Notes under the pieces: model-generated | What the model was told of the DNA's origin: nothing | Seen by the model: only the letters and a program-made list of their open reading frames with translations | Database searches by the model: none | In this document: positions 36,743 through 44,887 of the stretch, piece by piece | Numbering within the stretch: position 1 is the stretch's first letter | Layout of the letters: each line of letters starts with the position of its first letter | Assembly (NCBI RefSeq): GCF_018448935.1 | Contig: NZ_RCWC01000030.1 | Location: 1-64,000, forward strand | Length of the DNA stretch: 64,000 nt | Reading direction: 5' to 3' | From: Photorhabdus noenieputensis | GTDB lineage: Bacteria; Pseudomonadota; Gammaproteobacteria; Enterobacterales; Enterobacteriaceae | Program-made: the position numbers and the translations under genes

Positions 36743-37259
36743 ACAACAGCTCATTCGTCTTATTCATATCGCCAAAACGACGCTTAAGCTTGACGATGAC
36801 ACTTATCGCGCGGCTCTGGCGACAGCAACCGGCGGGAAAACATCATGCAGTGATATGTCCCATTATGAATTAAAACAAGTGTACGCGGCGTTTGTTGAAC
36901 GGGGATTTAAACGCCGTTTTAAACGTAATCATCAGCATGTTAAAGGCCGTGTACGTACGGCGGAAATCAACAAAATTCGGGCCATTTGGATCACAATGCA
37001 TCAGCAGGGGTTTATTGATGATGGTTCAGAGTCAGCATTGAATAAATTTGTGATGCGACAAACAACTAAAATCAATGGTGCCGGGGTCGCAGAAGTCGGC
37101 TGGCTAACCCCCGCACTGGTTTATCCGGTTATTGAGAGTTTGAAAAAATGGCATCTCAGGTTGATGACAGAAGGCATGGCAGTCCGCAAACAACCACTGC
37201 CAGAACGCCGGGGATACGATGCGATATGTCACGCCTTTAATATGGGGAAATCATCATGA
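36735..37259 (+). CDS. gemA: GemA-type regulatory protein (Mu gp16)
   Basis: This 174-residue protein begins MNKQQLIRLIHIAKTTLKLD, with DDTYRAALATATGGKTSCSD and the C-terminal GWLTPALVYPVIESLKKWHL. This matches GemA/gp16 of Mu, a factor that modulates host gene expression and DNA topology functions. It overlaps both neighbouring genes by 4-8 bases. Confidence 0.85.
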   Translation: MNKQQLIRLIHIAKTTLKLDDDTYRAALATATGGKTSCSDMSHYELKQVYAAFVERGFKRRFKRNHQHVKGRVRTAEINKIRAIWITMHQQGFIDDGSESALNKFVMRQTTKINGAGVAEVGWLTPALVYPVIESLKKWHLRLMTEGMAVRKQPLPERRGYDAICHAFNMGKSS

Positions 37260-37765
37260 AAATAGCCCGTTGCCCAATTTGCCACTCTGACTGGCACTTA
37301 GAAGCGTTATGTGAAGATGACGCCAGCCGTCAGTTATTAAAAATGCTGTCTGAATTACCGGGCAGTTGTGCCCGGCATTTGGTGGCCTATATCGGCTTGT
37401 TTCGCCGTGAGAAACAAAACCTGTCCAATAGCCGGGCATTAAAACTGGCCGGGGAAGTGTTGGCACTTTACAAACCCGGCCGGGTATTGGCTCACGCATT
37501 AAGTGAAACTGTTGAACGTATCCGTGAAAAACGGGCACAGGGAGACAAGAAACCGTTATCAAACCACAACTACCTGAAAACTGTCTATCAGTCAGCCGAA
37601 CAGATTATTGCCCAAAGCAGCAATATCAATGCACGGGAGAAACAACAAGTGTCAGGTTCTGATAGCCGTGATGCTTATTTCAGACAAATGCAGCAATTGG
37701 GTATAGATCTTGCTAAGATTTCAGGCGGCTTAGAGTGGTTGAAAAGTCAAGGTGAGGAAACATGA
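37256..37765 (+). CDS. Zinc-finger phage protein, function unknown
   Basis: It encodes 169 residues with an N-terminal ribbon CPICHSDWHLEALC (two or more Cys plus His) followed by helices. Phage proteins of this type accompany DNA-replication or helicase-loader functions, but no specific assignment can be made. It overlaps gemA by 4 bases. Confidence 0.6.
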   Translation: MKIARCPICHSDWHLEALCEDDASRQLLKMLSELPGSCARHLVAYIGLFRREKQNLSNSRALKLAGEVLALYKPGRVLAHALSETVERIREKRAQGDKKPLSNHNYLKTVYQSAEQIIAQSSNINAREKQQVSGSDSRDAYFRQMQQLGIDLAKISGGLEWLKSQGEET

Positions 37766-37766
37766 G

Positions 37767-38231
37767 ATGAAAAATATTTTATTTATTTTCTTACTATTGC
37801 CGCTTTCTGCAATAGCAAACACGAAAGATACCGTTATGGAATATATGAGGGTTAGTGCACAGTATCAGGTAAAAGTAACTGATTGGTATAAAAAGAATGA
37901 TACATGGATTACTGAGTTAACAATCCACCATAACGAAAAAATGAAAGTCACAATATCGGGTGATAGGGTTGCGGTTCATTCGCATTTTTCAAAACCCATT
38001 TCAGATATGTTTTCCTCAGGTTGCGCATCAATTTCTAAGGAAATTATTCCTGAGGCGGGTTACTGGGATGAAAACGCTACTGCCAATACCAAGGCTATAA
38101 ACCAGCTATGGTCTGATAAAGATTGGCAGGAGAAGTTTCAAACTAAGACAGTGGTTATCGATGGTTGGAAGATTATTGCTATCAAAAAACCCTTAGAACT
38201 GTCATGTGTTATTGAGCCTGTATCTGTATAA
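37767..38231 (+). CDS. Secreted or periplasmic protein, probable moron gene
   Basis: It encodes 154 residues from ATG 37767 (GAGGAA at 37754-37759). The first 19 residues (MKNILFIFLLLPLSAIANT) form a clear Sec signal peptide. The mature part has a SNARE-like or NTF2-like size, with two Cys (SSGCASIS, LSCVIEP) that may form a disulfide. An exported protein between gemA and mor is not part of the Mu set, and its composition is AT-rich. It may alter the lysogen, for example in superinfection exclusion or virulence. No family was recognised. Confidence 0.65.
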   Translation: MKNILFIFLLLPLSAIANTKDTVMEYMRVSAQYQVKVTDWYKKNDTWITELTIHHNEKMKVTISGDRVAVHSHFSKPISDMFSSGCASISKEIIPEAGYWDENATANTKAINQLWSDKDWQEKFQTKTVVIDGWKIIAIKKPLELSCVIEPVSV

Positions 38232-38241
38232 CGAGATAGCT

Positions 38242-38664
38242 ATGAACCTAGAACTTTTCAACCACGACCATAAAGAACTTGGTGAATTATTAGATCAAAT
38301 GGATGTCATCCCATCAGATGAGTTACAGACAAGGTGGCCGCAGCTATTGGCCGATATTGTTGATCTGTTTTCTTGTGAGCTACAACGGCAAAATACCAGT
38401 AGAGACAAAGCGGAACTCGCGGCGTGTAAGCTGGCAGGTGCATTAGCTCATTACTACGGTGGCAGAGCTGTTTATTTACCTACTGGTGATACATTGAAAA
38501 TCGCATTACGTGATAACCAGTTATTTAATGAGTGGAGTTGTTCACGTGGTGAGGTTGTGCAGTTAGCAAAAAAATATCACCTTACCCATTCGACGGTATA
38601 TGCTATTCTGCGTCAGCAATTAGCGCTCCACCGTAAACGTTATCAAGGTGAGCTTTTCAAGTAA
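38242..38664 (+). CDS. mor: Mor middle-operon transcription activator
   Basis: It encodes 140 residues from ATG 38242 (MNLELFNHDHKELGELLDQM). The dimerisation part contains LAACKLAGALAHYYGGRAVYLP, the typical GGxxxYxP turn of the Mor/C family. A C-terminal helix-turn-helix follows (QLAKKYHLTHSTVYAILRQQ). In Mu, Mor recruits RNA polymerase to the middle promoter. Here a dyad sits 16 bases downstream. Confidence 0.9.
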   Translation: MNLELFNHDHKELGELLDQMDVIPSDELQTRWPQLLADIVDLFSCELQRQNTSRDKAELAACKLAGALAHYYGGRAVYLPTGDTLKIALRDNQLFNEWSCSRGEVVQLAKKYHLTHSTVYAILRQQLALHRKRYQGELFK

Positions 38665-38679
38665 TCACCTGTTCTGATG

Positions 38680-38705
38680 GGGTTTGTTTGACTTCCCACA
38701 AACCC
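38680..38705 (+). promoter_or_regulatory. Dyad before the lysis genes (terminator or activator site)
   Basis: GGGTTTGT (38680-38687) and ACAAACCC (38698-38705) form an 8-bp inverted repeat in the gap between mor and the endolysin. It could be a terminator of the early operon or a Mor/C-type binding site for the next promoter; the sequence does not decide. Confidence 0.45.
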
Positions 38706-38760
38706 AATTGTCCCGCCTAAAACATGATGATGAGCTACCGATTATCAACAGGTAGCCATC

Positions 38761-39270
38761 ATGACTTACAGTTACAGCGTTTCTTTTATCCATGCTATCC
38801 ATTACTTATTGCCGGCGGAAGGCGGCTATGTCAATAACCTCCATGACACCGGCGGCCAGACAAAATTTGGTATCAGTCAGCGCAGCTACCCTCACCTCAA
38901 TATTGCCGCATTAACCGAAGACGATGCCACTGAAATCTATTATCGGGATTTCTGGCTGAAAGCCGGTTGCGATAAGTTACCGGCGGGTATCTCGCTGGCG
39001 GTGTTTGATGCCGCCGTTCAGCACGGCATCAAGCCCGCTGTACAACAATTACAACGTGCAGCAGGTGTGCGGGATGACGGCGTTATCGGCCCTGTCACGC
39101 TGAATGCCGTTGAAACCTTTGCGCCGCAATATCTGTTTATCCGACTACTGAATCGGCGTGCACTGGCTTACGCCCGTATTATTGCCGTGAACCCGACACA
39201 AAAAGTCTTTCTTGACGGCTGGTTTAACCGCCTGGATAAGCTGACGCCTGCGGTGTTAGAGGTGTTGTGA
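38761..39270 (+). CDS. Endolysin, glycoside hydrolase family 108
   Basis: This 169-residue protein has an N-terminal GH108 domain (LLPAEGGYVNNLHDTGGQTK with Glu20 as the probable catalytic acid; FGISQRSYPHL) and a C-terminal peptidoglycan-binding part (AVFDAAVQHGIKPAVQQLQR, GVIGPVTLNAV). It cleaves the cell wall at lysis. It lacks a signal peptide, so a holin is needed. Confidence 0.9.
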   Translation: MTYSYSVSFIHAIHYLLPAEGGYVNNLHDTGGQTKFGISQRSYPHLNIAALTEDDATEIYYRDFWLKAGCDKLPAGISLAVFDAAVQHGIKPAVQQLQRAAGVRDDGVIGPVTLNAVETFAPQYLFIRLLNRRALAYARIIAVNPTQKVFLDGWFNRLDKLTPAVLEVL

Positions 39271-39527
39271 TGCTGCCGCCGCCGATTTCAGACCATTTAT
39301 TAAAAAGACAAATTGCTGAATTACGTAACCCGCGCTATCTCAGTATCTATGAAGCCGGGCGGGAACGTTGTTTACAGCAGGCATTGGCCGGCAACGATAT
39401 CAGCGACATTCCAATTTATAGCTATAACGCCACTTATCAATCGCTATTTTGCCGGGGCTGGCAATCCGTTTCTGCTCAAGATATCCGCTTATTGCGGGCT
39501 GAACGCGACAGGGGGCCGGTATGTTAG
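39270..39527 (+). CDS. Phage protein of the lysis region, unknown
   Basis: It encodes 85 residues from ATG 39270, which overlaps the endolysin stop by 1 base. It begins MLPPPISDHLLKRQIAELRN, is charged and soluble, with no membrane segment. The position in the lysis cassette is conserved in some Mu-like phages; function unknown. Confidence 0.6.
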   Translation: MLPPPISDHLLKRQIAELRNPRYLSIYEAGRERCLQQALAGNDISDIPIYSYNATYQSLFCRGWQSVSAQDIRLLRAERDRGPVC

Positions 39528-39781
39528 CGCACTTAAAGCAGCTTATCAGCAACCCGGCAACCGGTCGCCTCTCAACCTCTGATACCACCTTATTCGGGGC
39601 ATTTATTGCCAGCACAGCCGTTTTATTGTGGTGTGCGCTCGCCGGCAAGATGGATGAATATCTGTTCGTCGGCTACCTCGCCGCATGGGTCACCCATTCC
39701 CAGGCATCAAAACAGGCCGCCATTAAGCGTGACAGAGAACTCAATGTGACAGAAAACCGCGAGGTGTTTGCTCGTGATTAA
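39521..39781 (+). CDS. Small membrane protein, DUF2644-like (candidate holin)
   Basis: It encodes 86 residues with a start like other DUF2644 members (ISNPATGRLSTSDTTLFGAF) and two hydrophobic segments (about 26-43 and 47-60). Location between endolysin and spanins suggests a holin or holin partner; this is inference. Confidence 0.65.
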   Translation: MLAHLKQLISNPATGRLSTSDTTLFGAFIASTAVLLWCALAGKMDEYLFVGYLAAWVTHSQASKQAAIKRDRELNVTENREVFARD

Positions 39782-40370
39782 TCTTATCCAACGTTATTGG
39801 CTCATTGTGGTATGGGGTTCGCTGTGCATTTGGCTGGGGGACAGGTGGGCCGGATCACGTTTGCAGCCTCAAATCAACCAGGAAATTGAAAACCGTCAAG
39901 AGGCGGAACTGTCTTTTTATCGGGCACAAAAAGCCACCGCCGAATTAAACGCCGGCGCTCTGCGCGATTTGATTGAAAAACAGCAGGCACAGCAACATGC
40001 AAATGAAAAGATGTCAAATGACTTATACGCCGCTATCACACGCTTATCGCAAGCCACACAGCGTATTGAACAAAGTATTCCTGATGCCCTTAGTCGCGAT
40101 GGGAGTGCTTACACCGGCATTGGCCCTGACGGGTTGCGGCTCTACCAAACCGCGTTCGGTTACCACCACGCCGCCCCTGGTGATTTCAGCCTGCCCGGCC
40201 ATTCCTCCCCAGTTGTTACAACTGCCCGTGAAACCGCCGATGCCGCGTTCCGGGGAACCACAGGCGCTGCTGACTCATGCCAGCCGGTACGGCCAATGGA
40301 GCCAGGAACTGGAGCAAAAGCTGCTGGCAATCAAAGCCTGGGCGGCCCAACAACAGGAGAAACAAAATGA
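39768..40370 (+). CDS. Inner-membrane spanin (Rz-like)
   Basis: This 200-residue protein has one N-terminal membrane segment (YWLIVVWGSLCIWLG) followed by a long periplasmic coiled coil (NRQEAELSFYRAQKATAELN and on), as in Rz. It starts at TTG 39768 or GTG 39774 within the end of the previous gene. Its 3' half overlaps the outer-membrane spanin frame. It spans the periplasm to break the outer membrane at the last step of lysis. Confidence 0.8.
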   Translation: MLVINLIQRYWLIVVWGSLCIWLGDRWAGSRLQPQINQEIENRQEAELSFYRAQKATAELNAGALRDLIEKQQAQQHANEKMSNDLYAAITRLSQATQRIEQSIPDALSRDGSAYTGIGPDGLRLYQTAFGYHHAAPGDFSLPGHSSPVVTTARETADAAFRGTTGAADSCQPVRPMEPGTGAKAAGNQSLGGPTTGETK

Positions 40371-40383
40371 GCAGACTGATTGA
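40084..40383 (+). CDS. Outer-membrane spanin lipoprotein (Rz1-like), overlapping Rz
   Basis: In the +1 frame inside Rz, ATG 40084 begins MPLVAMGVLTPALALTGCGS, a lipoprotein signal with lipobox LTGC. A Pro-rich mature part follows (TTTPPLVISACPAIPPQLLQ), as in Rz1. The frame runs 13 bases past the Rz stop. An overlapping Rz/Rz1 pair is well known in phages of Gram-negative hosts. Confidence 0.85.
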   Translation: MPLVAMGVLTPALALTGCGSTKPRSVTTTPPLVISACPAIPPQLLQLPVKPPMPRSGEPQALLTHASRYGQWSQELEQKLLAIKAWAAQQQEKQNEQTD

Positions 40384-40594
40384 CCGGGCATGTGAGTTAG
40401 AGCAATCCCCGCGCGAATTAGCCCTAAAAGCCCATGTTGAGCGGCCGATTCAGACAGGGAGCGGCATTTGCGGTCACTGTGGCGAGGTGATTGATCCCGC
40501 CCGGCTGGCCGTTAATCCTGCGTTTGAACGCTGTATTGACTGCCAAACACAGTTTGAATTATGGGAGAAAAAATTCGGTGCTGGCATTTCTTAA
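40367..40594 (+). CDS. DksA/TraR-type zinc-finger protein
   Basis: It encodes 75 residues from ATG 40367 (AGGAGA upstream). The four-Cys finger C-x2-C-x17-C-x2-C (CGHCGEVIDPARL to RCIDC) is typical of TraR/DksA proteins, which bind the RNA polymerase secondary channel and mimic ppGpp action. An open frame from 40277 upstream is not supported. Confidence 0.85.
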   Translation: MSRLIDRACELEQSPRELALKAHVERPIQTGSGICGHCGEVIDPARLAVNPAFERCIDCQTQFELWEKKFGAGIS

Positions 40595-40880
40595 AGAAAA
40601 CTGGTCGATGGTGTGGGCGGCGGTCACGGTCACCTTTAACGTGGTACTTGTGTTGCTCAGTAAAACCTACGCCAAACGTGATGATGTTGAATTACTTAAA
40701 GTGCAGGTTCGGCAGCTCGAAGGCTCATTATCCACTTTGCCGAATCAGAAAGAATTACACGCTTTGCAGTTAGAAATGGCAAATCTGCGCGGTGATTTAA
40801 AAGCGGCACTGCCGGAGCTACGCCAGTTGCGCCATATGAGTGATTTGTTATTACAAAATGAATTAAAGGAAAAGAATTAA
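40578..40880 (+). CDS. Mu gp25-like protein (DUF2730)
   Basis: It encodes 100 residues from GTG 40578. It has one N-terminal membrane segment (VWAAVTVTFNVVLVLLS) and then a coiled coil (DVELLKVQVRQLEGSLSTLP), the DUF2730 layout. It overlaps the zinc-finger gene by 17 bases. Confidence 0.75.
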   Translation: MLAFLKENWSMVWAAVTVTFNVVLVLLSKTYAKRDDVELLKVQVRQLEGSLSTLPNQKELHALQLEMANLRGDLKAALPELRQLRHMSDLLLQNELKEKN

Positions 40881-41176
40881 TGTCATCCATGCGTGAAATC
40901 TTAAATACCGACCAGCGATTGGTGATTTTACGGTCACTGGTTGAATGTGGCGGTGATGCCAATGAATCCGTGTTACAGACCTGTCTTGATGCCTACGGTC
41001 ATCGGGTCAGTCGTGATGTGGTGAAATCACATTGCCACTGGCTGGCTGAGCAATCGCTGGTTTCGGTCAATGATGTCGCCGGTTGCCTGGTCATGACCTT
41101 AACGGGGCGTGGCGCAGATGTTGCTGAGGGACGCAGTACCGTACCGGGTGTGAAGCGCCCCCGGCCGAGGGGATAG
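40880..41176 (+). CDS. Mu gp26-like protein, winged-helix type
   Basis: This 98-residue protein looks like a small winged helix (RLVILRSLVECGGDANESVL, VVKSHCHWLAEQSLV, LVMTLTGRGADVAEGR), matching gp26 of Mu-like phages. The role is probably in DNA packaging or regulation. The start overlaps the previous stop. Confidence 0.75.
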   Translation: MSSMREILNTDQRLVILRSLVECGGDANESVLQTCLDAYGHRVSRDVVKSHCHWLAEQSLVSVNDVAGCLVMTLTGRGADVAEGRSTVPGVKRPRPRG

Positions 41177-41178
41177 TC

Positions 41179-41751
41179 ATGAGTAATAAACAGACTCGTG
41201 GCCGTCCGTCGAAGATTGATTTGTTGCCGCAGGTTATTCGGGACCAGCTTCACAGTTTGTTGCGTGATAAACGTCATACACAAGAAGATATCCGTGCCGC
41301 GATTAATGAACTGATCGATGAAGAAGGCTTACCGGGCGACATGAAAATTTCCCGTACCGGACTGAATCGTTATGCTTCCCGGATGGAAACCCTCGGTGCC
41401 CGTATTCGTGAAGGGCGTGAAATTGCCGATGTGTGGGTCTCCCGGTTGGGTTCTGAACCCACGTCTGACGTCGGAAAGCTGTTGCAAGAATTTGTGAAAT
41501 CCCTGGCGTTTGAAACCAGTATGCACCTGGCGGAAAGCGACAAAGTGGTTGAGCCGAAAGCCTTGTCTCAGTTAGCCCTGGTCGCTGCCCGCATTGAGCA
41601 GGCAGCGATGACCAGCACCCGGCGCGAAAAAGAAATCCGCGCGGCCTTTGCCGCGGAAGCCGCAGAGCAGACAGAAACCCTGGTCAAACAGGCCGGTCTC
41701 ACGGCGGAAGCGGCGGCAGATATCAAGCGTCAAATATTGGGGATTGCTTAA
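41179..41751 (+). CDS. Mu gp27-like protein (DUF3486), probable small terminase
   Basis: It encodes 190 residues, beginning with a basic RGRPSKIDLLP motif and an HTH-like part (LINELIDEEGLPGDMKISRT region) as in DUF3486/gp27. It lies one base upstream of the large terminase. In Mu this pair recognises the pac site at the left end and starts headful packaging. Confidence 0.85.
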   Translation: MSNKQTRGRPSKIDLLPQVIRDQLHSLLRDKRHTQEDIRAAINELIDEEGLPGDMKISRTGLNRYASRMETLGARIREGREIADVWVSRLGSEPTSDVGKLLQEFVKSLAFETSMHLAESDKVVEPKALSQLALVAARIEQAAMTSTRREKEIRAAFAAEAAEQTETLVKQAGLTAEAAADIKRQILGIA

Positions 41752-43313
41752 TGCTGGCACAGGAATTAAACCCGGCGACGGAATTTATTATCAATGCGGT
41801 TAACGACGAAACGTTTGATCCCAATGCGGTGCTGCTGGGTTATCAAAAGCGCTGGATCGCCGATGAATCGGTCTTAAAAATTGCAGAAAAATCGCGGCGG
41901 GTCGGGTTGACCTGGGCTGAGGCCGCCGACGCATCACTGACCGCCGCCAAAGCCCGTGACGCCGGCGGCACAAACCATTTCTATATCGGTTCCAATAAAG
42001 AAATGGCCCGTGAGTTTATTGATGCGGCGGCCGTGTGGGCTAAGGCTTACGGGCTGGCGGCGGGTGAAATCGGTGAAGAAGTCTTTGAAGATGAAGACAA
42101 AGATATTCTGACGTTTGTTATTTACTTTAGCAGCGGGTTTAAAGTCCAGGCATTATCCAGCAATCCGAAGAACCTGCGCGGGATGCAAGGGAATGTCACT
42201 ATCGATGAAGCCGCTTTTCATGAGCGGCTTGCCGAAGTGCTGAAAGCCGCACTGGCTTTGACGATGTGGGGGGCGAAAGTACGGATTATTTCGACGCATA
42301 ACGGCACTGAAAACCTGTTCAACGAGTTGATCCAGGACTCACGCGCCGGGCGTAAGCGGTACGCTGTGCATACCATCACGCTGGATGATGCTTGCAATGA
42401 CGGACTGTATAAGCGTATCTGTCAGGTTTCCCGGCAAATCTGGTCGCAGGAAAAAGAAAATGAATGGAAAACCAATCTGCTCAAAGACACGGCGACGGAA
42501 GAGGATGCGCTGGAAGAATATTATTGCGTGCCGAAGCAGGGCAGCGGGGCCTATATCCCCCGCGTGCTGATTGACCGAGCAACCGATGCTCAGTGTGTTG
42601 TTGTCCGTTTTGCGATGCCAAAGGGACACATGAGCTGGACGGAAGACGAGCGTAAAAACACGGTACTGACGTTTTGTGAAGAGATGCTGTTACCGGCATT
42701 ACAAAAACTTGATCCCGATACCCGCCATGCCTATGGGCAGGATTTTGCCCGTTCCGGCGATTTATCTGTTATCGGGGCTGGCAGTATTGAGCAAGACACT
42801 CGCCGCAGGCTGTTGATCACCGTTGAACTGCATGATGTGCCTTATAACCAGCAGCGCCAGATAGCCTTTTTTATGATTGACCGGCTCCCCCGCCTGGTGG
42901 GTATCGCCATCGATTCGACGGGGAACGGCGGTTATTTAGGGGAAGCCATGTTATTACATTACGGTGAAGATATGGTTGATGCTATCCATGTCACCGATAA
43001 CTTTTATCGGGAATGGTCGCCGAAATACAAAGCACTGTATGAATCCAATGACATCAGCATCCCTAAAGATGAAGATATCATTACTGACCAGCGTCAAATT
43101 CAGAATATCCGGGGTGTCCCCAAAATTGATAAAACCCGCCGAGCCGGGGCAGACGGTAAAAAACGCCACGGTGACAGTGCCGGGGCGTATCTGATGTTTA
43201 CCCGCGCGACTTATATGGATGGACAAATGATTGACTTTATTCCGCTGCCGGGTAAACACACCGCGGCAAATGACGACGACGATTTACCGACCTTTGAGCG
43301 AGGCTGCTGGTGA
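41751..43313 (+). CDS. Terminase large subunit (Mu gp28-like)
   Basis: It encodes 520 residues. The ATPase half has a Walker-A-like KSRRVGLTWAEAADASL and Walker B NVTIDEAAFHERL. The nuclease half has conserved acidic residues (YGQDFARSGDLSVIGAG, VGIAIDSTGNGGYLGEAML). It drives DNA into the prohead and cuts it. It overlaps gp27 by one base. Confidence 0.93.
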   Translation: MLAQELNPATEFIINAVNDETFDPNAVLLGYQKRWIADESVLKIAEKSRRVGLTWAEAADASLTAAKARDAGGTNHFYIGSNKEMAREFIDAAAVWAKAYGLAAGEIGEEVFEDEDKDILTFVIYFSSGFKVQALSSNPKNLRGMQGNVTIDEAAFHERLAEVLKAALALTMWGAKVRIISTHNGTENLFNELIQDSRAGRKRYAVHTITLDDACNDGLYKRICQVSRQIWSQEKENEWKTNLLKDTATEEDALEEYYCVPKQGSGAYIPRVLIDRATDAQCVVVRFAMPKGHMSWTEDERKNTVLTFCEEMLLPALQKLDPDTRHAYGQDFARSGDLSVIGAGSIEQDTRRRLLITVELHDVPYNQQRQIAFFMIDRLPRLVGIAIDSTGNGGYLGEAMLLHYGEDMVDAIHVTDNFYREWSPKYKALYESNDISIPKDEDIITDQRQIQNIRGVPKIDKTRRAGADGKKRHGDSAGAYLMFTRATYMDGQMIDFIPLPGKHTAANDDDDLPTFERGCW

Positions 43314-44887
43314 AAATATTCAACAGATTAGTGGATGCGGTAGGTCGCCGTTTCTGGTTTAAGCCTGATATGCAAACGCAGGATGATGAGTCCCGTGTGT
43401 CACAGTTGCGCCGATACTACGGTGATCATCCAGTCAGTGGTTTGACGCCCGCGCGCGCGGCTGACATTCTGATTGATGCCGAGCGCGGCCAGCTACTGGC
43501 ACAGTGTGAACTGGCGGAAGATATGGAAGAAAAAGACGCGCATTTGCAGTCAGAATTGGGTAAGCGCCGGCGGGCTATCCAGTCTCTGGATTGGGCGATT
43601 AAGCCGCCGCCGGATGCCAGCCGGGAAGAAATCCGGGATGCGGAACTGCTGACCGAAATCTTATTAGATGCGAGCTGGTTGCCCGATTGTCTTTTTGATG
43701 CCACGGATGCCATTCTGAAAGGATTTTCCTGCCAGGAGATTGAATGGGAAAATGCCGGCGAGCTGATTATTCCGCGTGCGGTGGAATGGCGCGACCCGGC
43801 CTGGTTTCAGACGCCTCAGTATGAGCGCAATCAATTACGTTTACGCAACGGGACGGCGGACGGGGAAGATTTGCAGCCGTTCGGCTGGATACAGCATATT
43901 GCCAAATCCAAATCGGGCTATCTTGCTCGTACCGGATTAATCCGCACCCTGGTCTGGCCGTTTATCTTTAAAAACTATTCGGTTAGGGACCTGGCCGAGT
44001 TTCTGGAAATCTACGGTCTGCCTATCAGAGTTGGGCAATATCCGGCGGGCGCGACCGACAAAGAGAAACAGACTTTACTGCATGCGGTCATGTCAATCGG
44101 TCATAACGCCGGCGGGATTATTCCGCGCTCAATGTTGATTGATTTTAAAGCAGCGGCAGACGGCACATCAGACCCGTTTATGGCGATGATGAGCTGGGCT
44201 GAACTGAGTATGTCCAAAGCTATTTTAGGCGGCACACTGACCAGTCAGGCTGACGGCGCGACGAGTACTAACGCGCTGGGTAACGTGCATAATGAAGTCC
44301 GTTTCGAGGTGCGCAACAGTGACGCAACCCAACTGGCGGCCACGCTGACACGAGACCTGGTGTTTCCATTATACGCCCTCAATTGCAAGTCGTTCGATAA
44401 TCAACGGCGTAAGCCGGTGTTTGAGTTTGATCTGTCCGAGCCGGAAGACGTGAGCGCCTATGCCGCCGCACTGCCGGGGCTGGTCGGTCTGGGGATGAAA
44501 ATTCCGGTGCAATGGGTGCATGATAAGCTGCAAATTCCTGTTGCCGCCGATGATGAAGATTGCCTGAAAGTCCCCGAAACACCCGCCGCCCCGGATTTCT
44601 CTTCCGCCTTCTTAAACGCTAAAACCGGATGGACAGCATTAACGGCGGAGCCGGTGACATCGGTGAATACGATGCCGGGTGCGGTAAACGGACAGGAATG
44701 GCAAAACACGGTTGACCCGCTGCTGGTTCCTATTCTTGCGGCACTGGAAACCGGGGGCTATGAGGCGGCAAAAAATAAAGCGTCTGAACTCTATACTGAC
44801 ATGGACGATGAACAACTGGCTGATATGTTACATCGGGCGATGTTTGTCGCCGAACTTTGGGGACGTCTGAATGCCACAACCGGTTGA
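43310..44887 (+). CDS. Portal protein (Mu gp29-like, DUF935)
   Basis: This 525-residue DUF935 protein contains LTPARAADILIDAERGQLLA, KRRRAIQSLDWAIKPPPDAS and VRDLAEFLEIYGLPIRVGQY. It forms the ring at the head vertex through which DNA enters. It overlaps terminase by 4 bases. Confidence 0.92.
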   Translation: MKIFNRLVDAVGRRFWFKPDMQTQDDESRVSQLRRYYGDHPVSGLTPARAADILIDAERGQLLAQCELAEDMEEKDAHLQSELGKRRRAIQSLDWAIKPPPDASREEIRDAELLTEILLDASWLPDCLFDATDAILKGFSCQEIEWENAGELIIPRAVEWRDPAWFQTPQYERNQLRLRNGTADGEDLQPFGWIQHIAKSKSGYLARTGLIRTLVWPFIFKNYSVRDLAEFLEIYGLPIRVGQYPAGATDKEKQTLLHAVMSIGHNAGGIIPRSMLIDFKAAADGTSDPFMAMMSWAELSMSKAILGGTLTSQADGATSTNALGNVHNEVRFEVRNSDATQLAATLTRDLVFPLYALNCKSFDNQRRKPVFEFDLSEPEDVSAYAAALPGLVGLGMKIPVQWVHDKLQIPVAADDEDCLKVPETPAAPDFSSAFLNAKTGWTALTAEPVTSVNTMPGAVNGQEWQNTVDPLLVPILAALETGGYEAAKNKASELYTDMDDEQLADMLHRAMFVAELWGRLNATTG

